A stretch of 64,000 nucleotides of DNA from an uncultured Pseudomonas sp. GTDB lineage: Bacteria; Pseudomonadota; Gammaproteobacteria; Pseudomonadales; Pseudomonadaceae. Below the pieces are notes generated by a model. That model searched no databases, had not been told where the DNA came from, and saw nothing but the letters and a program-made list of their open reading frames with translations. A program made the position numbers and the translations under genes. The stretch spans positions 62,001 to 126,000 of the forward strand of contig NZ_CAJYVE010000031.1 of the NCBI RefSeq assembly GCF_913777995.1, written 5' to 3'. Each line of letters starts with the position of its first letter. The first letter of the stretch is position 1. This document shows positions 17,069-25,863 of the stretch, in pieces.

Positions 17069-20000
17069 TTACGGAATGATCCAGATTTTTTCCGTGCCCT
17101 CTCTATCTTTTTTGTAGGTGATTAGCTTATCTGGACTGGTTAACCCGTCACTATGAATGGAGCCGGATGTTTTTAATTTGATGTGAAAACGATAGGCTCT
17201 GTCTTTTTTATTAAATTGAAACAGGTTTTCTGGGTACCATATTTGCATTTCCATGTACTCGGCGTGTTTGTCCAGCGGTACCCAGACTTCCCAGATGACG
17301 CTCTGTTTGTACTCTAACTTTGGCCAAACGGCTGAGCGATGTGTGCTCGGTCTCTCATTTTCAACGTGACCCCAGTCGGCGTCACTTTTGAATTCGCCGT
17401 TGTGGAAGAAAGCGCTGTTCAGATTTTCTTCTATCTTTTTCTGTGGTGCAGCTGCTAAAAATTGCCGAGTGCTGCAAATTTCAATGTTGACGTACTGTCC
17501 ACGCAGTTCGCCAGGGATAAGAACTTGTATCCATGCTCCATTCTGTACGGTAGGCGTGTCTTCCATGGTGTCGCCGGCTGCGTAAGGGTCGTAGTAAGTG
17601 CTCTTACTAAAAATCAAGGGGCTGAGCTCAATTTCGCGGAAATCTTCTTTTTCCTGAAGGCGACCTTCTGGTGTTTTCGAGTATCTGAGTGGCTGATGGA
17701 TAGACCAGCTGCATTTGGCGAGCCATGTACCTAGCGCGTCCCGTTTAAGTTTATTCAGTGCAAGAGATGTGGCTAAGTAGCCAAGCCCTAGGACCACTGC
17801 GACTATGAAAAAGATCACGTTTCCGACAATACGGGAAGTATATTTTCCGACTACGGTTGGCGCGCTGGTGATCTGCAGGAAACCGGCGACCCCCATGCCC
17901 ATGACAAACGCCGACTTTATCCGAAGCAGGTTCCGTTCTTCAGAGTCTTTGGCTTTACTCAAATCGCTTTGTATCTCCATTAGCTCCAGCAATGCGGCAG
18001 TGAGCAAGAAAAGCCCAGTTGCAAAAATCCTGGCCCTAAAAGCCGAAACCGTCTTGCTCAACTGCGCATGACCCTGTGCTTTCCAGAAGTGTGCAGAGCG
18101 CTCTAGGAGCGAAAGATTGTTATTGCCTACCCGGATAGCCGGAGCCTCCTTAATGATGCTCCAAGGCGCATCGACGAACAGCGACATGAAGAGGTTTGCG
18201 GTATACCCCAGGTTATATCCGATCTTGATCAGCTCTGGACTGCTTACCTTGCCGTCGTGAGTAGCGGCTTTTGTCACCAACGCGGTATTGATGAGGTTGA
18301 TGAAAATCACGCCCACACTGAATCCCGAACTCAGGCTGAGTCCACGGCTTTGCATCCACTGCTTCTTGTGTGCGTTCCAGTCGGCTGCTGTGGTCTTACC
18401 CTGAGCGATGAAGTCGCTCATCATCGTCGTGACTGCGGTGGTGTACCGGCCGTTATGGTAGTCGAGCAGAGCCGGGATCTTAGTATCGTGGGCTTGAGCC
18501 TTCCGCATCAAGCTTTCCAGTTCGTGGGTCAGGCCTTTACGGTTACTGGGTTCGGTGATGAACCAGCGGCGCTGCAGGCTTTGTAGCTGCTGATGCAGGT
18601 TTGCCCGTTCCTGCTTCCACTCGTGCAATTTGCCGGCGATATCCCGGTCGATCTTCAGGCTGTTCGGCGAATTGATCAGCACCTGCCCCATCAGCAGGTT
18701 GCGCAGCAGTGCTGGTAGGTTCTGATGCTCGCCAGCGGCCAGTCTGGCGTCGATCGGGGTGAAGACCATAAGTAGTTTTTCGGTGAGAGCGGCCATGGCG
18801 TCGGTGCCGCTGCGCGTCAGGGTCTGCAGAGCGGCGAATGTATCGCGGGCCGGTTGCTTTAGAGTGTTCATCAATGGCGAATTCGCGAACTCGGTGTGGT
18901 TAAGTACGCTGTTCAGCTCCCCGGCACGGCTGGCGATATTGGCGATATCCGAGAACCCGTCAATCAGCTTGCCGGATTCCTGCTGCAGCGCCTCCTTCAG
19001 CTCCGGTGAGAAGCCGTAGCGCAGCGTGCCGAACAGGGTCGTGGCGTTCTGCTCCTGCTTCAACATCCACAGAATGGGGTCTTCGCCCTGCACGAAGATT
19101 TCCGCCAGGTGCAGCATGAGTTCCTTGAGGTAGAACAGCGTGCGTGGGTTGCTGGTATCGATGAACAGCTTGAGCGGGTCCAGGCTGATATGGTTGGACC
19201 AGCGCTTGAAGTCGGCCTGGGTCTGCTTCACGCGATCAAGCAGTGTTTTCTTCGTGGCGTATTGTTGCTGGAGATATCGACGCGCGCCGGGCAGGTCGAC
19301 TTCACGCCGCCATTTGTCGCGCTCTTTCCATTCCAGGAAGTCGCTGTCTGTGGGTTGGCTCCTGTAGTTTTCGCGCAAGGCATAAAACAGGCGCGAACTT
19401 TCATATAGACCTTCCGTCCCATCTTCCGATGGGGGATGGGGAACAATATCGCCGCGGTCCATTTTCCACTGCACCAGATACGCCTCCGCCTCCAGCAGAT
19501 ACGCCTGCGTCCTGCCCGGATCTCCCCGTACCGCTTCCGGCAGCTTTTCCTTGGGCTCGCTAGGCAAGCCACACAGTTGGGAGACGATGTTGGCGATCTG
19601 AATGCGATGTTCATGCTCTTCCTGCCAGACGTGATAAGCCGCCTGATCCGCAGCGAGTTGCAGGCCAAGGTCCTGGAGGACGGCCAGTGGATCGTCCAGG
19701 GCAATGAGCAGGGCGCTGTCTTTGTCGGGCACGCTGCCCAGCCAGTGCACGTCGGCGCCCACCGCGACCCAGTTAGGCTTCTGGCCCTTCGTCGGCGCTT
19801 CTGGTGGTGCCTGGGTGGGCACGCTGGTGTCGGCGAAACGTGCGTCTTCGGTGACTTGGCCCGCGTCGATGTCGGCGACTGCCAGTGCCAGTTCGCTCAG
19901 CGGCAAGGTATCCGGTTCGTTCATGCTCAGGCTGTAGGCGGCCAGGTCCAGGCGTTTCATCCATTGGGCGCGGCTGCCTTCATGCGAGCGCAGGTGTTCG

Positions 20001-20473
20001 CAAATGCGCCAGGTCCATTGCATGGGTGCGTAGGCGATATGCAGCACATGCTTGCGCGGGTAGAGCAGGTAGGGCTTGGCGTCGCTGTTCTGGTCGGCTT
20101 TGGGCTTGCGCTGGTCCTGGCCGATATGGGCGTCGCTCCAGATGATGCGCGTGAGGCAGGCATCCTTGGCGCGATAGCGGTATTCATGCAGGGTTTTCGC
20201 GGTTTCGTCGAAAACATAGAGGTAGCCGTCCTGCAACTGGCGCAGTGTGTAAGGGCGAGTTTGCAGTTGCGGCAGCACGGTCCATCGGCCTTGTGCCGGC
20301 AGTGGCTTGAGCGCATCGGGGTTGCTGTCGTGGCGCGATCTGTCCAGGGCGTAGCGCACCGGCACGATGGCAATGTCCGGCCCCTTGAATGGGCAGGTAC
20401 TGGTGCCGCTGGCCGGTGTCTTGTCGAAGCAACTGGCCAGGCGCTGGCGGCGGTTTCCGGTTTTGTCAGTCAT
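17069..20473 (-). CDS. VasX/BTH_I2691-like T6SS membrane-targeting effector
   Basis: Large predicted type VI effector of 1134 aa. Start 20473 (MTDKTGNRRQ) overlaps the adaptor stop by 8 bp; the longer open frame upstream is shadow of the adaptor gene. The N-terminal region resembles the toxin VasX N-terminal domain (CPFKGPDIAIVPVRYALDRS, RPYTLRQLQDGYLYVFDE). A long helical middle follows, and five hydrophobic segments cluster near the C-terminus at about 712-733, 755-775, 815-833, 851-870 and 880-904, with a final soluble domain of about 230 residues. VasX of V. cholerae kills by permeabilising inner membranes, so the same action is inferred. GC content drops markedly in the last third of the gene. 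Confidence 0.85.
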   Translation of the reverse strand: MTDKTGNRRQRLASCFDKTPASGTSTCPFKGPDIAIVPVRYALDRSRHDSNPDALKPLPAQGRWTVLPQLQTRPYTLRQLQDGYLYVFDETAKTLHEYRYRAKDACLTRIIWSDAHIGQDQRKPKADQNSDAKPYLLYPRKHVLHIAYAPMQWTWRICEHLRSHEGSRAQWMKRLDLAAYSLSMNEPDTLPLSELALAVADIDAGQVTEDARFADTSVPTQAPPEAPTKGQKPNWVAVGADVHWLGSVPDKDSALLIALDDPLAVLQDLGLQLAADQAAYHVWQEEHEHRIQIANIVSQLCGLPSEPKEKLPEAVRGDPGRTQAYLLEAEAYLVQWKMDRGDIVPHPPSEDGTEGLYESSRLFYALRENYRSQPTDSDFLEWKERDKWRREVDLPGARRYLQQQYATKKTLLDRVKQTQADFKRWSNHISLDPLKLFIDTSNPRTLFYLKELMLHLAEIFVQGEDPILWMLKQEQNATTLFGTLRYGFSPELKEALQQESGKLIDGFSDIANIASRAGELNSVLNHTEFANSPLMNTLKQPARDTFAALQTLTRSGTDAMAALTEKLLMVFTPIDARLAAGEHQNLPALLRNLLMGQVLINSPNSLKIDRDIAGKLHEWKQERANLHQQLQSLQRRWFITEPSNRKGLTHELESLMRKAQAHDTKIPALLDYHNGRYTTAVTTMMSDFIAQGKTTAADWNAHKKQWMQSRGLSLSSGFSVGVIFINLINTALVTKAATHDGKVSSPELIKIGYNLGYTANLFMSLFVDAPWSIIKEAPAIRVGNNNLSLLERSAHFWKAQGHAQLSKTVSAFRARIFATGLFLLTAALLELMEIQSDLSKAKDSEERNLLRIKSAFVMGMGVAGFLQITSAPTVVGKYTSRIVGNVIFFIVAVVLGLGYLATSLALNKLKRDALGTWLAKCSWSIHQPLRYSKTPEGRLQEKEDFREIELSPLIFSKSTYYDPYAAGDTMEDTPTVQNGAWIQVLIPGELRGQYVNIEICSTRQFLAAAPQKKIEENLNSAFFHNGEFKSDADWGHVENERPSTHRSAVWPKLEYKQSVIWEVWVPLDKHAEYMEMQIWYPENLFQFNKKDRAYRFHIKLKTSGSIHSDGLTSPDKLITYKKDREGTEKIWIIP

Positions 20474-21347
20474 GGTCAGGCTCACAGGCTTGAGGGGCTG
20501 GCTGCATGCGGTACTGGTCGAAGGCGTCCAGGCGCAGCTCGGGTGGCAGTTCGGCGCACTGGGGCTGCAGTTGCAGCCAGGTCTGGTAAGGGCCGTCAGC
20601 CACGTCGATGAAGTCTGTGCCCAGTTCATGGCGATACCAGGCCCAGGTGGCCAGGGCGAACTCGCTGGTCAGCCCCCAGTCGCGGCCGCTACAGAGCGCA
20701 TCGGCCAGCCAGGCATCGATGGCTGCGCTGGGCAGGGCGGTGAAGGCTGCAGGGTCTTCATGGTGTATGGCCTGGTAGAGGCGGCGCTGGAACAGGAAGT
20801 CATGGGCTTGCTCCAGTGCATCCAGTTGCGCCTGGCCCTGAAGGGCGAAGCCGGGGTCCCAGGTGGTCACCGGGGCCAGCACGGCGAACTGCACGGTTTC
20901 CTCCGCGCTGGCGTGAGGTGGTTGCCAGGGTTGCCGGGGCCTTTCTACCCACAGGCTGTCTATAGGACCCAGCACTCGATCCCTGTGTGACTGATCGAAG
21001 CTGCCCAGCCAGTGGTACAGCACCAGTGGGTCGGCAAACCGCAGCAGGCTGGCATTGCCCAGGTAGTCTGGCGGGCAGAGGAAGCGTCGTAGGTGCCGGG
21101 CGAGGTCGACCATCGAGGCGCGGGACTGCAGCAGACAGGCACAGCGTCGCCAGTCTGCATCGCTGCGCCAGGCTTGGCTCAGGCGCTCGCTGGCCTTGAC
21201 CAGGATGGGCCCCTTGTCTTTGAGTTGGCTCCAGCGGGTGCCCATGTACAGCGGTTCGATATCGAGATTTTCCTGGCGAGCGTATAACTGCCGCAGCGCG
21301 TCTGGCTTGAGCAGGCCGTCGACCAGCAGGAACAGCGCACCGCTCAT
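20466..21347 (-). CDS. DUF4123 T6SS adaptor (VasW/Tap-like)
   Basis: 293-aa protein of the DUF4123 family, chaperones that load a cargo effector onto the VgrG spike. Visible family features are the N-terminal LFLLVDGLLKPD...LYARQENLDIEPLYMGT, then GPILVKAS and HLRRFLCPPDYLG...LLRFADPLVLYHWL. The start overlaps the vgrG stop by 4 bp (ATGA) and the stop overlaps the effector start by 8 bp, so spike, adaptor and effector are translationally linked. By analogy with V. cholerae VasW, which is needed for VasX delivery, it should bind the downstream effector. Confidence 0.88.
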   Translation of the reverse strand: MSGALFLLVDGLLKPDALRQLYARQENLDIEPLYMGTRWSQLKDKGPILVKASERLSQAWRSDADWRRCACLLQSRASMVDLARHLRRFLCPPDYLGNASLLRFADPLVLYHWLGSFDQSHRDRVLGPIDSLWVERPRQPWQPPHASAEETVQFAVLAPVTTWDPGFALQGQAQLDALEQAHDFLFQRRLYQAIHHEDPAAFTALPSAAIDAWLADALCSGRDWGLTSEFALATWAWYRHELGTDFIDVADGPYQTWLQLQPQCAELPPELRLDAFDQYRMQPAPQACEPDHD

Positions 21348-23371
21348 GCCGTGTCCCCTTGGGCAGCGCGCTCACAGACCTCGCAACGACCGGTACGCTT
21401 GAACGCGACGTTCTGTGCCGGCACCAGCAACTGGCCGGCCTGGCCTTGTTCTGCGGCTTGCGCGTGGCCCGGCAGGCGCGGCTGAGCCGGGGTCCCGGTG
21501 GCTGGGCTGGCGCCACAGTTGATCCGCACGTCCGGGCCGCTGAGGCTGATGCCGCCGGGGTCGAGGGTGATGCAACTGCCGCCGGCCATCAAGGTGATCT
21601 GCTGGCCGGCATCGAGAATCAGCTTGCTGCCGGCCTTGAGATGGATCTCCTGGCCGGCCTCTATCAGTTGCGCGCTACCGATGCGAATGTGCTGGGTCTG
21701 CGCCACGCTGAGGTGGTCGCTGGCCTGCACGTCGGTAAGGCGATCACCTAGCGTGGTGCGGTGTTCCTCGCCTTGGAAATGGCTGTAGCTGTTGGCTTCG
21801 ATGCGCTCGTGGCGTTCATGGCCGACATGGATTTTCTGGTCGTGGCCGATCTCTTCGTCCCAGTCGCGTTGCGCATGGATGTAGATCTGTTCCTGGCCCT
21901 GGCGGTCTTCGATGCGCAGTTCGTTGAATCCGCCTCCGCCGGGGCTGCTCATGCTCTTGAACAGGCTGCGGGTGCGATGTTCCGGCAGGGCGTAGGGCAG
22001 CGGGTGGTCGCCGTGGTAGAGGCAGCCGCTGACCAGCGGCTGGTCCGGGTCGCCCTCCATGAAGGTGACCAGCACTTCCATGCCGACCCGTGGCAGGCTG
22101 ACCGCGCCGTAGCGGTTGCCGGCCCAACTGCTGGCTACACGGATCCAGCAGCTGGAGTGTTCGTCGCTCTGCGCCTCGCGGTCCCAGTGGAAGCGCACCT
22201 TGATTCGCCCATGGGCATCGCAGTGGATCTCCTGCCCGGCCGGGCCGGTGACGATGGCGGTCTGGCTGCCGAGCACGCGCGGCTTGGGGTGTCGCAACGG
22301 CGGCCGGTAGAAGGTGTTGGCGGGGATGGCCAGGAAGCGGTTGCGATAGCCCTGGCGCAGCCCCTCGCCACTTGCGCGCGATGTGCCTGCGGACTCTTCC
22401 AGCACCTGTGGCTGGCGCCCCTCATGATGGACTTCAGTCAGTAGCCACAAGGTGTTCCAGGTGTCCCGGGGATGATCGGTCAAGGGCAACAGGTGGCCGC
22501 TGCGCAGTTGTGGCTGGCCGCTGTGACCGTCGGCCTGGTACTGGTCGTGAAGGTGCCGCTGCAGCGCACGGTTGGCCAGGACCTGGCCGCGTTCACGATG
22601 GGTGAAGCGGCCCGGGTAATCGTAGTCTTCGAGCAACACCAGGCTTTCACTGCCGGCTTCGCTGTGCAGCGGCACCCGGGGAATCTCGAAGTGCCAGTCG
22701 CGTCGCGCCGTATGGTTGCTGCGGGTCGCCAGACGCAGGTTGAAACGCGTCACCGCCGGGCCGTCGCCCGCCATGCCGGTGTCCGGGTGGTAGCTCTGCG
22801 CTGGCAGGCTGGGGAAGAAGGTCTGGTCGTCGCCGAATACCAGTACATGGCCCTGCCGATCGTGCTCGAAGTGATAGTGCAGGCCTTCTTCTTCGCACAG
22901 GCGCTGGATGAAGTGCAGGTCGGACTCGTCGTACTGCACGCAGTATTCGCGTGGCGGGCAGGGGGTATAGAGATGGAAGCGCCAGGCATTAGCGAGGATG
23001 CCGTGCTCCTTGAGCAGTCGGCCGATGATTTCGGGGGCACTGAGGTTCTGGAAGATCCGCTGGTTGATGCGGTAGGCCAGATTGGCCAGGCGCGGCTGCA
23101 GACTGACCTGATAATGGCTCAGCCGCTGACCGCGCTCGCCCTGCAGGATACGCGCGACCTGGCCGTGGACGCCGTGGCCGGCGGCGTCCAGTTGCAGCCA
23201 GGCCGGCTGATGGAGCAGGGTGGACAGGTCAAGGTCATGGCGTTCGCTGACCAGTTGCAGGTCGAAGCGAAACGGCTGGTTGAGCGCCTCGAAGCCATCG
23301 AAGGCCAGAACCTGAAAGTCGTGCTGGCCTGCAAGGTTCAGGGTGAAGGCCGCACGGTCGGCAGCGGGCAT
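21344..23371 (-). CDS. vgrG: T6SS spike protein VgrG (TssI)
   Basis: Trimeric spike at the tip of the T6SS tube (675 aa). The N-terminal gp27-like region (residues 1-370) contains DESDLHFIQRLCEEEGLHYHFEH. The gp5 OB-fold follows (DAHGRIKVRFHWDRE, SSCWIRVASSWAG, PRVGMEVLVTFMEGDPDQP), then the gp5 C-terminal repeat helix (IGHDQKIHVGHERHERI...). After the repeats there is a short linker rich in Ala/Gln/Pro and a tail with a CEVC pair; no enzymatic extension is present. AAGGAG lies 7 nt before the start. It is first gene of an orphan vgrG operon; the structural tss genes must be elsewhere. Confidence 0.95.
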   Translation of the reverse strand: MPAADRAAFTLNLAGQHDFQVLAFDGFEALNQPFRFDLQLVSERHDLDLSTLLHQPAWLQLDAAGHGVHGQVARILQGERGQRLSHYQVSLQPRLANLAYRINQRIFQNLSAPEIIGRLLKEHGILANAWRFHLYTPCPPREYCVQYDESDLHFIQRLCEEEGLHYHFEHDRQGHVLVFGDDQTFFPSLPAQSYHPDTGMAGDGPAVTRFNLRLATRSNHTARRDWHFEIPRVPLHSEAGSESLVLLEDYDYPGRFTHRERGQVLANRALQRHLHDQYQADGHSGQPQLRSGHLLPLTDHPRDTWNTLWLLTEVHHEGRQPQVLEESAGTSRASGEGLRQGYRNRFLAIPANTFYRPPLRHPKPRVLGSQTAIVTGPAGQEIHCDAHGRIKVRFHWDREAQSDEHSSCWIRVASSWAGNRYGAVSLPRVGMEVLVTFMEGDPDQPLVSGCLYHGDHPLPYALPEHRTRSLFKSMSSPGGGGFNELRIEDRQGQEQIYIHAQRDWDEEIGHDQKIHVGHERHERIEANSYSHFQGEEHRTTLGDRLTDVQASDHLSVAQTQHIRIGSAQLIEAGQEIHLKAGSKLILDAGQQITLMAGGSCITLDPGGISLSGPDVRINCGASPATGTPAQPRLPGHAQAAEQGQAGQLLVPAQNVAFKRTGRCEVCERAAQGDTA

Positions 23372-23733
23372 GCCGGATCTCCTTGGTCAGCAGCGGTTTC
23401 TGGTCGCGCCCGGGCGGGAAGGCCAGGCTGTGGATGCAACCTTTACCAAGATCCGTGCCATGCCTCTTATTTACTTTTATATCAATGGCTTATGGCTTTT
23501 TAGGGGGGCGAGCGGGGAGACTTCAGGCGGTTTTCGCGCAATCTCCTGCCTGCTGGTGTGCAAGCCATTGCGCGCGCTGCCAACGCCATGCATGACAGGC
23601 CTTTACGGCTCATGGAGGCGCATCAGCTCGACACCGGCGCGCAGAATGCTGCGCATCTGAAGGTTGGAGGGGGGCAGGGTAGGCTCGACGGGCGTATCAT
23701 GGGCGTTCTTCATTCCCGTGCCCGGAGCCCTGC
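23372..23733. other. Divergent intergenic region, vgrG / SelW-like gene
   Basis: 362 bp without a gene. It contains the leader of the T6SS operon on the minus strand, with a sigma-54-like element at 23445-23460 (listed separately) and an AT-rich block at 23463-23505. The plus-strand promoter of the Rdx gene must lie in the GC-rich right half; no clear -35/-10 pair was seen. A 105-codon plus-strand frame crossing this region is a composition artefact. Confidence 0.4.
23445..23460 (-). promoter_or_regulatory. Candidate sigma-54 promoter of the vgrG operon
   Basis: Read on the minus strand the sequence is TGGCACG-GATC-TTGGT. The sigma-54 consensus is TGGCACG-N4-TTGCW. The -24 element is perfect and the 10-bp spacing from GG to the -12 dinucleotide is right, but the -12 GC is GG here, which would weaken it. 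It lies about 75 bp upstream of the vgrG start. RpoN control of T6SS spike genes is known in several bacteria, so the match is plausible but unproven. Confidence 0.35.
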
Positions 23734-24024
23734 ATGAGCGACGCCAAAGCCGAAATCGTCATCACCTACTGCACCCAGTGCCAATGGCTGTTGCGTGCTG
23801 CCTGGTTGGCCCAGGAGCTGCTCAGCACTTTCGGCGACGACCTGGGGCGGGTGTGCCTGGAGCCGGGCAGTGGCGGGGTGTTCCGCATAACCTGCGACAC
23901 GGTGCAGATCTGGGAGCGCAAGGCCGATGGCGGCTTCCCGGAGGCCAAGGAACTCAAGCAGCGGGTCCGTGACCAGATCGATCCTGAGCGCGACCTTGGC
24001 CACAACGATCGCGTGGCCCGCTGA
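23734..24024 (+). CDS. SelT/SelW/SelH (Rdx) family protein
   Basis: 96-aa thioredoxin-like protein of the Rdx family. The redox motif is CTQC at residues 13-16 (ITYCTQCQWLLRAAWLAQELLS in the family pattern). The first Cys is followed by Cys rather than selenocysteine, as is usual in bacteria. The second family hallmark, a central SGGVFRIT strand, is present. GGAG lies 6 nt before the ATG. The physiological role of bacterial Rdx proteins is unclear; a thiol-redox function is inferred. It is convergent with the EamA transporter gene, 5 bp away. Confidence 0.85.
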   Translation: MSDAKAEIVITYCTQCQWLLRAAWLAQELLSTFGDDLGRVCLEPGSGGVFRITCDTVQIWERKADGGFPEAKELKQRVRDQIDPERDLGHNDRVAR

Positions 24025-24029
24025 CGATT

Positions 24030-24896
24030 TCAGGGTGCCGGCTGGCGACGTGGCTTGAGTCCGGCCAGCAGGATCGCTGCGACGATCAGCGCCGCGCCGG
24101 CCAGCATGCGCGGGCTGGGCGTTTCGGCGAACAGCAGCCAGGCGAAGGCGATGCCGTAGACCGGCTCCAGAGTGAACACCATCGCCGCGACTCGCGCCTT
24201 GACCACCGCCAGGCTGGCGATGAACAGGCCATGGGCAAGCCCGGTGCAGAACACCCCGAGCAGGCCCAGCCACAGCCAGTCGATTGGGTTCAGTTGGGTC
24301 AACTGTGGGGCGGCCAGTGGCGCCAGGCACAAGGTGACGATGAGGTTCTGACACAACGCGGCCTGGGCGGCGGGCAGCTGCCCGGCACTGACGCGGTTGG
24401 CCAGCGACAGCAGGGCGAAGGTCAAGCCGGAAAACACACCCCACAGCAGCCCGCCGGTGGCCTCGCTGCGCAGATCGAAGTGTGGCGTAACCAGCACCAG
24501 GCCGGCGCTGACCAGAGCCAGCAGGAGCATTTCCCGGGCGCCGACCCGCTCACGGAACAGCAGCGCTTCGAGCGCCACGGTGAAGGCGGGAAAGGTAGCG
24601 AAGCCCAGGGTTGCCACCGCGACCCCGGCCGTTTTCACCGCCAGGAAGAACGCCACCCAATGCACGCACAGCAGCACGCCTGCAAGGACCTGGCGTAGCC
24701 CGTGTGTGAGTGACAGGGCCTGCCAGCGCCGTTTACCGGCCCAGCGTATGAACAACGTCAGAGCCAGTGCCGCGAAACCGGCGCGGGCGAACACGATAAC
24801 CGTCGGGGTGGTGGCCGCCAGCTTGCCGAGTACACCGGCAAAACCCACTAGCAGGGCCCCGCCATGCAGGGCACCCAGTGCAGTACGTGGAGTCAT
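24030..24896 (-). CDS. EamA/DMT-family transporter
   Basis: 288-aa inner-membrane protein with ten predicted helices, built from two EamA repeats of five helices each (GALLVGFAGVLGKL... in the first, GLLWGVFSGLTFALLSLANR at the second). Proteins of this superfamily export amino acids or other small metabolites; the substrate cannot be predicted. Its length and topology are normal. It is transcribed toward the Rdx gene and divergent from the LpxH-like gene 145 bp away. Confidence 0.88.
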   Translation of the reverse strand: MTPRTALGALHGGALLVGFAGVLGKLAATTPTVIVFARAGFAALALTLFIRWAGKRRWQALSLTHGLRQVLAGVLLCVHWVAFFLAVKTAGVAVATLGFATFPAFTVALEALLFRERVGAREMLLLALVSAGLVLVTPHFDLRSEATGGLLWGVFSGLTFALLSLANRVSAGQLPAAQAALCQNLIVTLCLAPLAAPQLTQLNPIDWLWLGLLGVFCTGLAHGLFIASLAVVKARVAAMVFTLEPVYGIAFAWLLFAETPSPRMLAGAALIVAAILLAGLKPRRQPAP

Positions 24897-25041
24897 GAGC
24901 GTCCTTGCAATAGAAAACAGGAAGGCAGGCGCAGTCTACACAGGCCGCTGCCTGGGTGGTTGTCACTGTACTGCCATGCAGGCGTCACATTCAGGTCACC
25001 GCTGCCGGGCAAGCTGGGCAAAACCCAGCGGAGGTCCTCCC

Positions 25042-25854
25042 ATGAGCAGCGCCGAGTTCGCCAAACCCAGCCGCAAGCAACGCGTGCGCACCCTGTGGAT
25101 CTCTGACGTGCATTTGGGCACCCGCGACTGCCAGGCCGAGCACTTGTCCAGTTTCCTCAAGGGCTATCAGGCCGATCGTATCTATTTGGTGGGCGACATC
25201 ATCGATGGATGGAAGATGCGCGGCGGCATGTACTGGCCGCAGGCGCATACCAACGTGATCCGCCGCCTGCTGACCATGAGCAAGCGTGGCACCGAAGTGA
25301 TCTACATCACCGGCAACCATGACGAATTCCTGCGCCGCTATTCCAAGTTGATCCTCGGCAACATCCAGCTGCTGGACGAGGCCGAGCACGTCACCGCCGA
25401 TGGCCGCCGCCTGCTGGTGATTCATGGCGACCAGTTCGACGTTATTACCCGCTATCATCGCTGGCTGGCGTTCCTGGGCGACTCGGCCTACGAATTCACC
25501 CTGACCCTCAACCGCTGGCTCAATCACTGGCGCGCCCGCTACGGCTATGGCTACTGGTCGCTGTCGGCCTACCTCAAGCACAAGGTCAAGACGGCGGTGA
25601 ACTTCATCAGCGACTTCGAGCAGGCCATTGCCCACGAGTGCGTGCGCCGCGGCCTGGATGGTGTGGTGTGCGGGCACATCCACCATGCCGAGATCCGTGA
25701 CGTAGGCGGGGTGGAATACCTCAACTGCGGTGACTGGGTGGAGTCCTGCACCGCGTTGATCGAACACCTGGACGGCACCATCGAGTTGTACCGGCTGGCC
25801 GACGCCCAGCAGTTGGAAAAGCAGCGCGAGAGCGAAACCGTGCCGGCCGCCTGA
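25042..25854 (+). CDS. LpxH-like UDP-2,3-diacylglucosamine diphosphatase family metallophosphoesterase
   Basis: 270-aa calcineurin-like phosphoesterase (COG2908). The metal-binding motifs are all visible: WISDVHLG, LVGDIIDGW, ITGNHDEF, VIHGDQFD and CGHIHHAEI. The frame is open far upstream, but ATG 25042 has GGAGG 7 nt before it and the product then begins just ahead of the first motif, as in the family. The LpxH reaction (lipid A pathway) is the usual annotation. This protein belongs to the LpxH2-like branch, and Pseudomonas normally has a separate LpxH, so the exact substrate is not certain. It ends 9 bp from the convergent DUF962 gene. Confidence 0.85.
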   Translation: MSSAEFAKPSRKQRVRTLWISDVHLGTRDCQAEHLSSFLKGYQADRIYLVGDIIDGWKMRGGMYWPQAHTNVIRRLLTMSKRGTEVIYITGNHDEFLRRYSKLILGNIQLLDEAEHVTADGRRLLVIHGDQFDVITRYHRWLAFLGDSAYEFTLTLNRWLNHWRARYGYGYWSLSAYLKHKVKTAVNFISDFEQAIAHECVRRGLDGVVCGHIHHAEIRDVGGVEYLNCGDWVESCTALIEHLDGTIELYRLADAQQLEKQRESETVPAA

Positions 25855-25863
25855 CTGCGCTGC

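Noticed and set aside
25030-25041. GGAGG-T-CCTCC at the ribosome-binding site of the LpxH-like gene as a regulatory hairpin
   Set aside because: A single-base loop cannot form a hairpin; it is probably chance.
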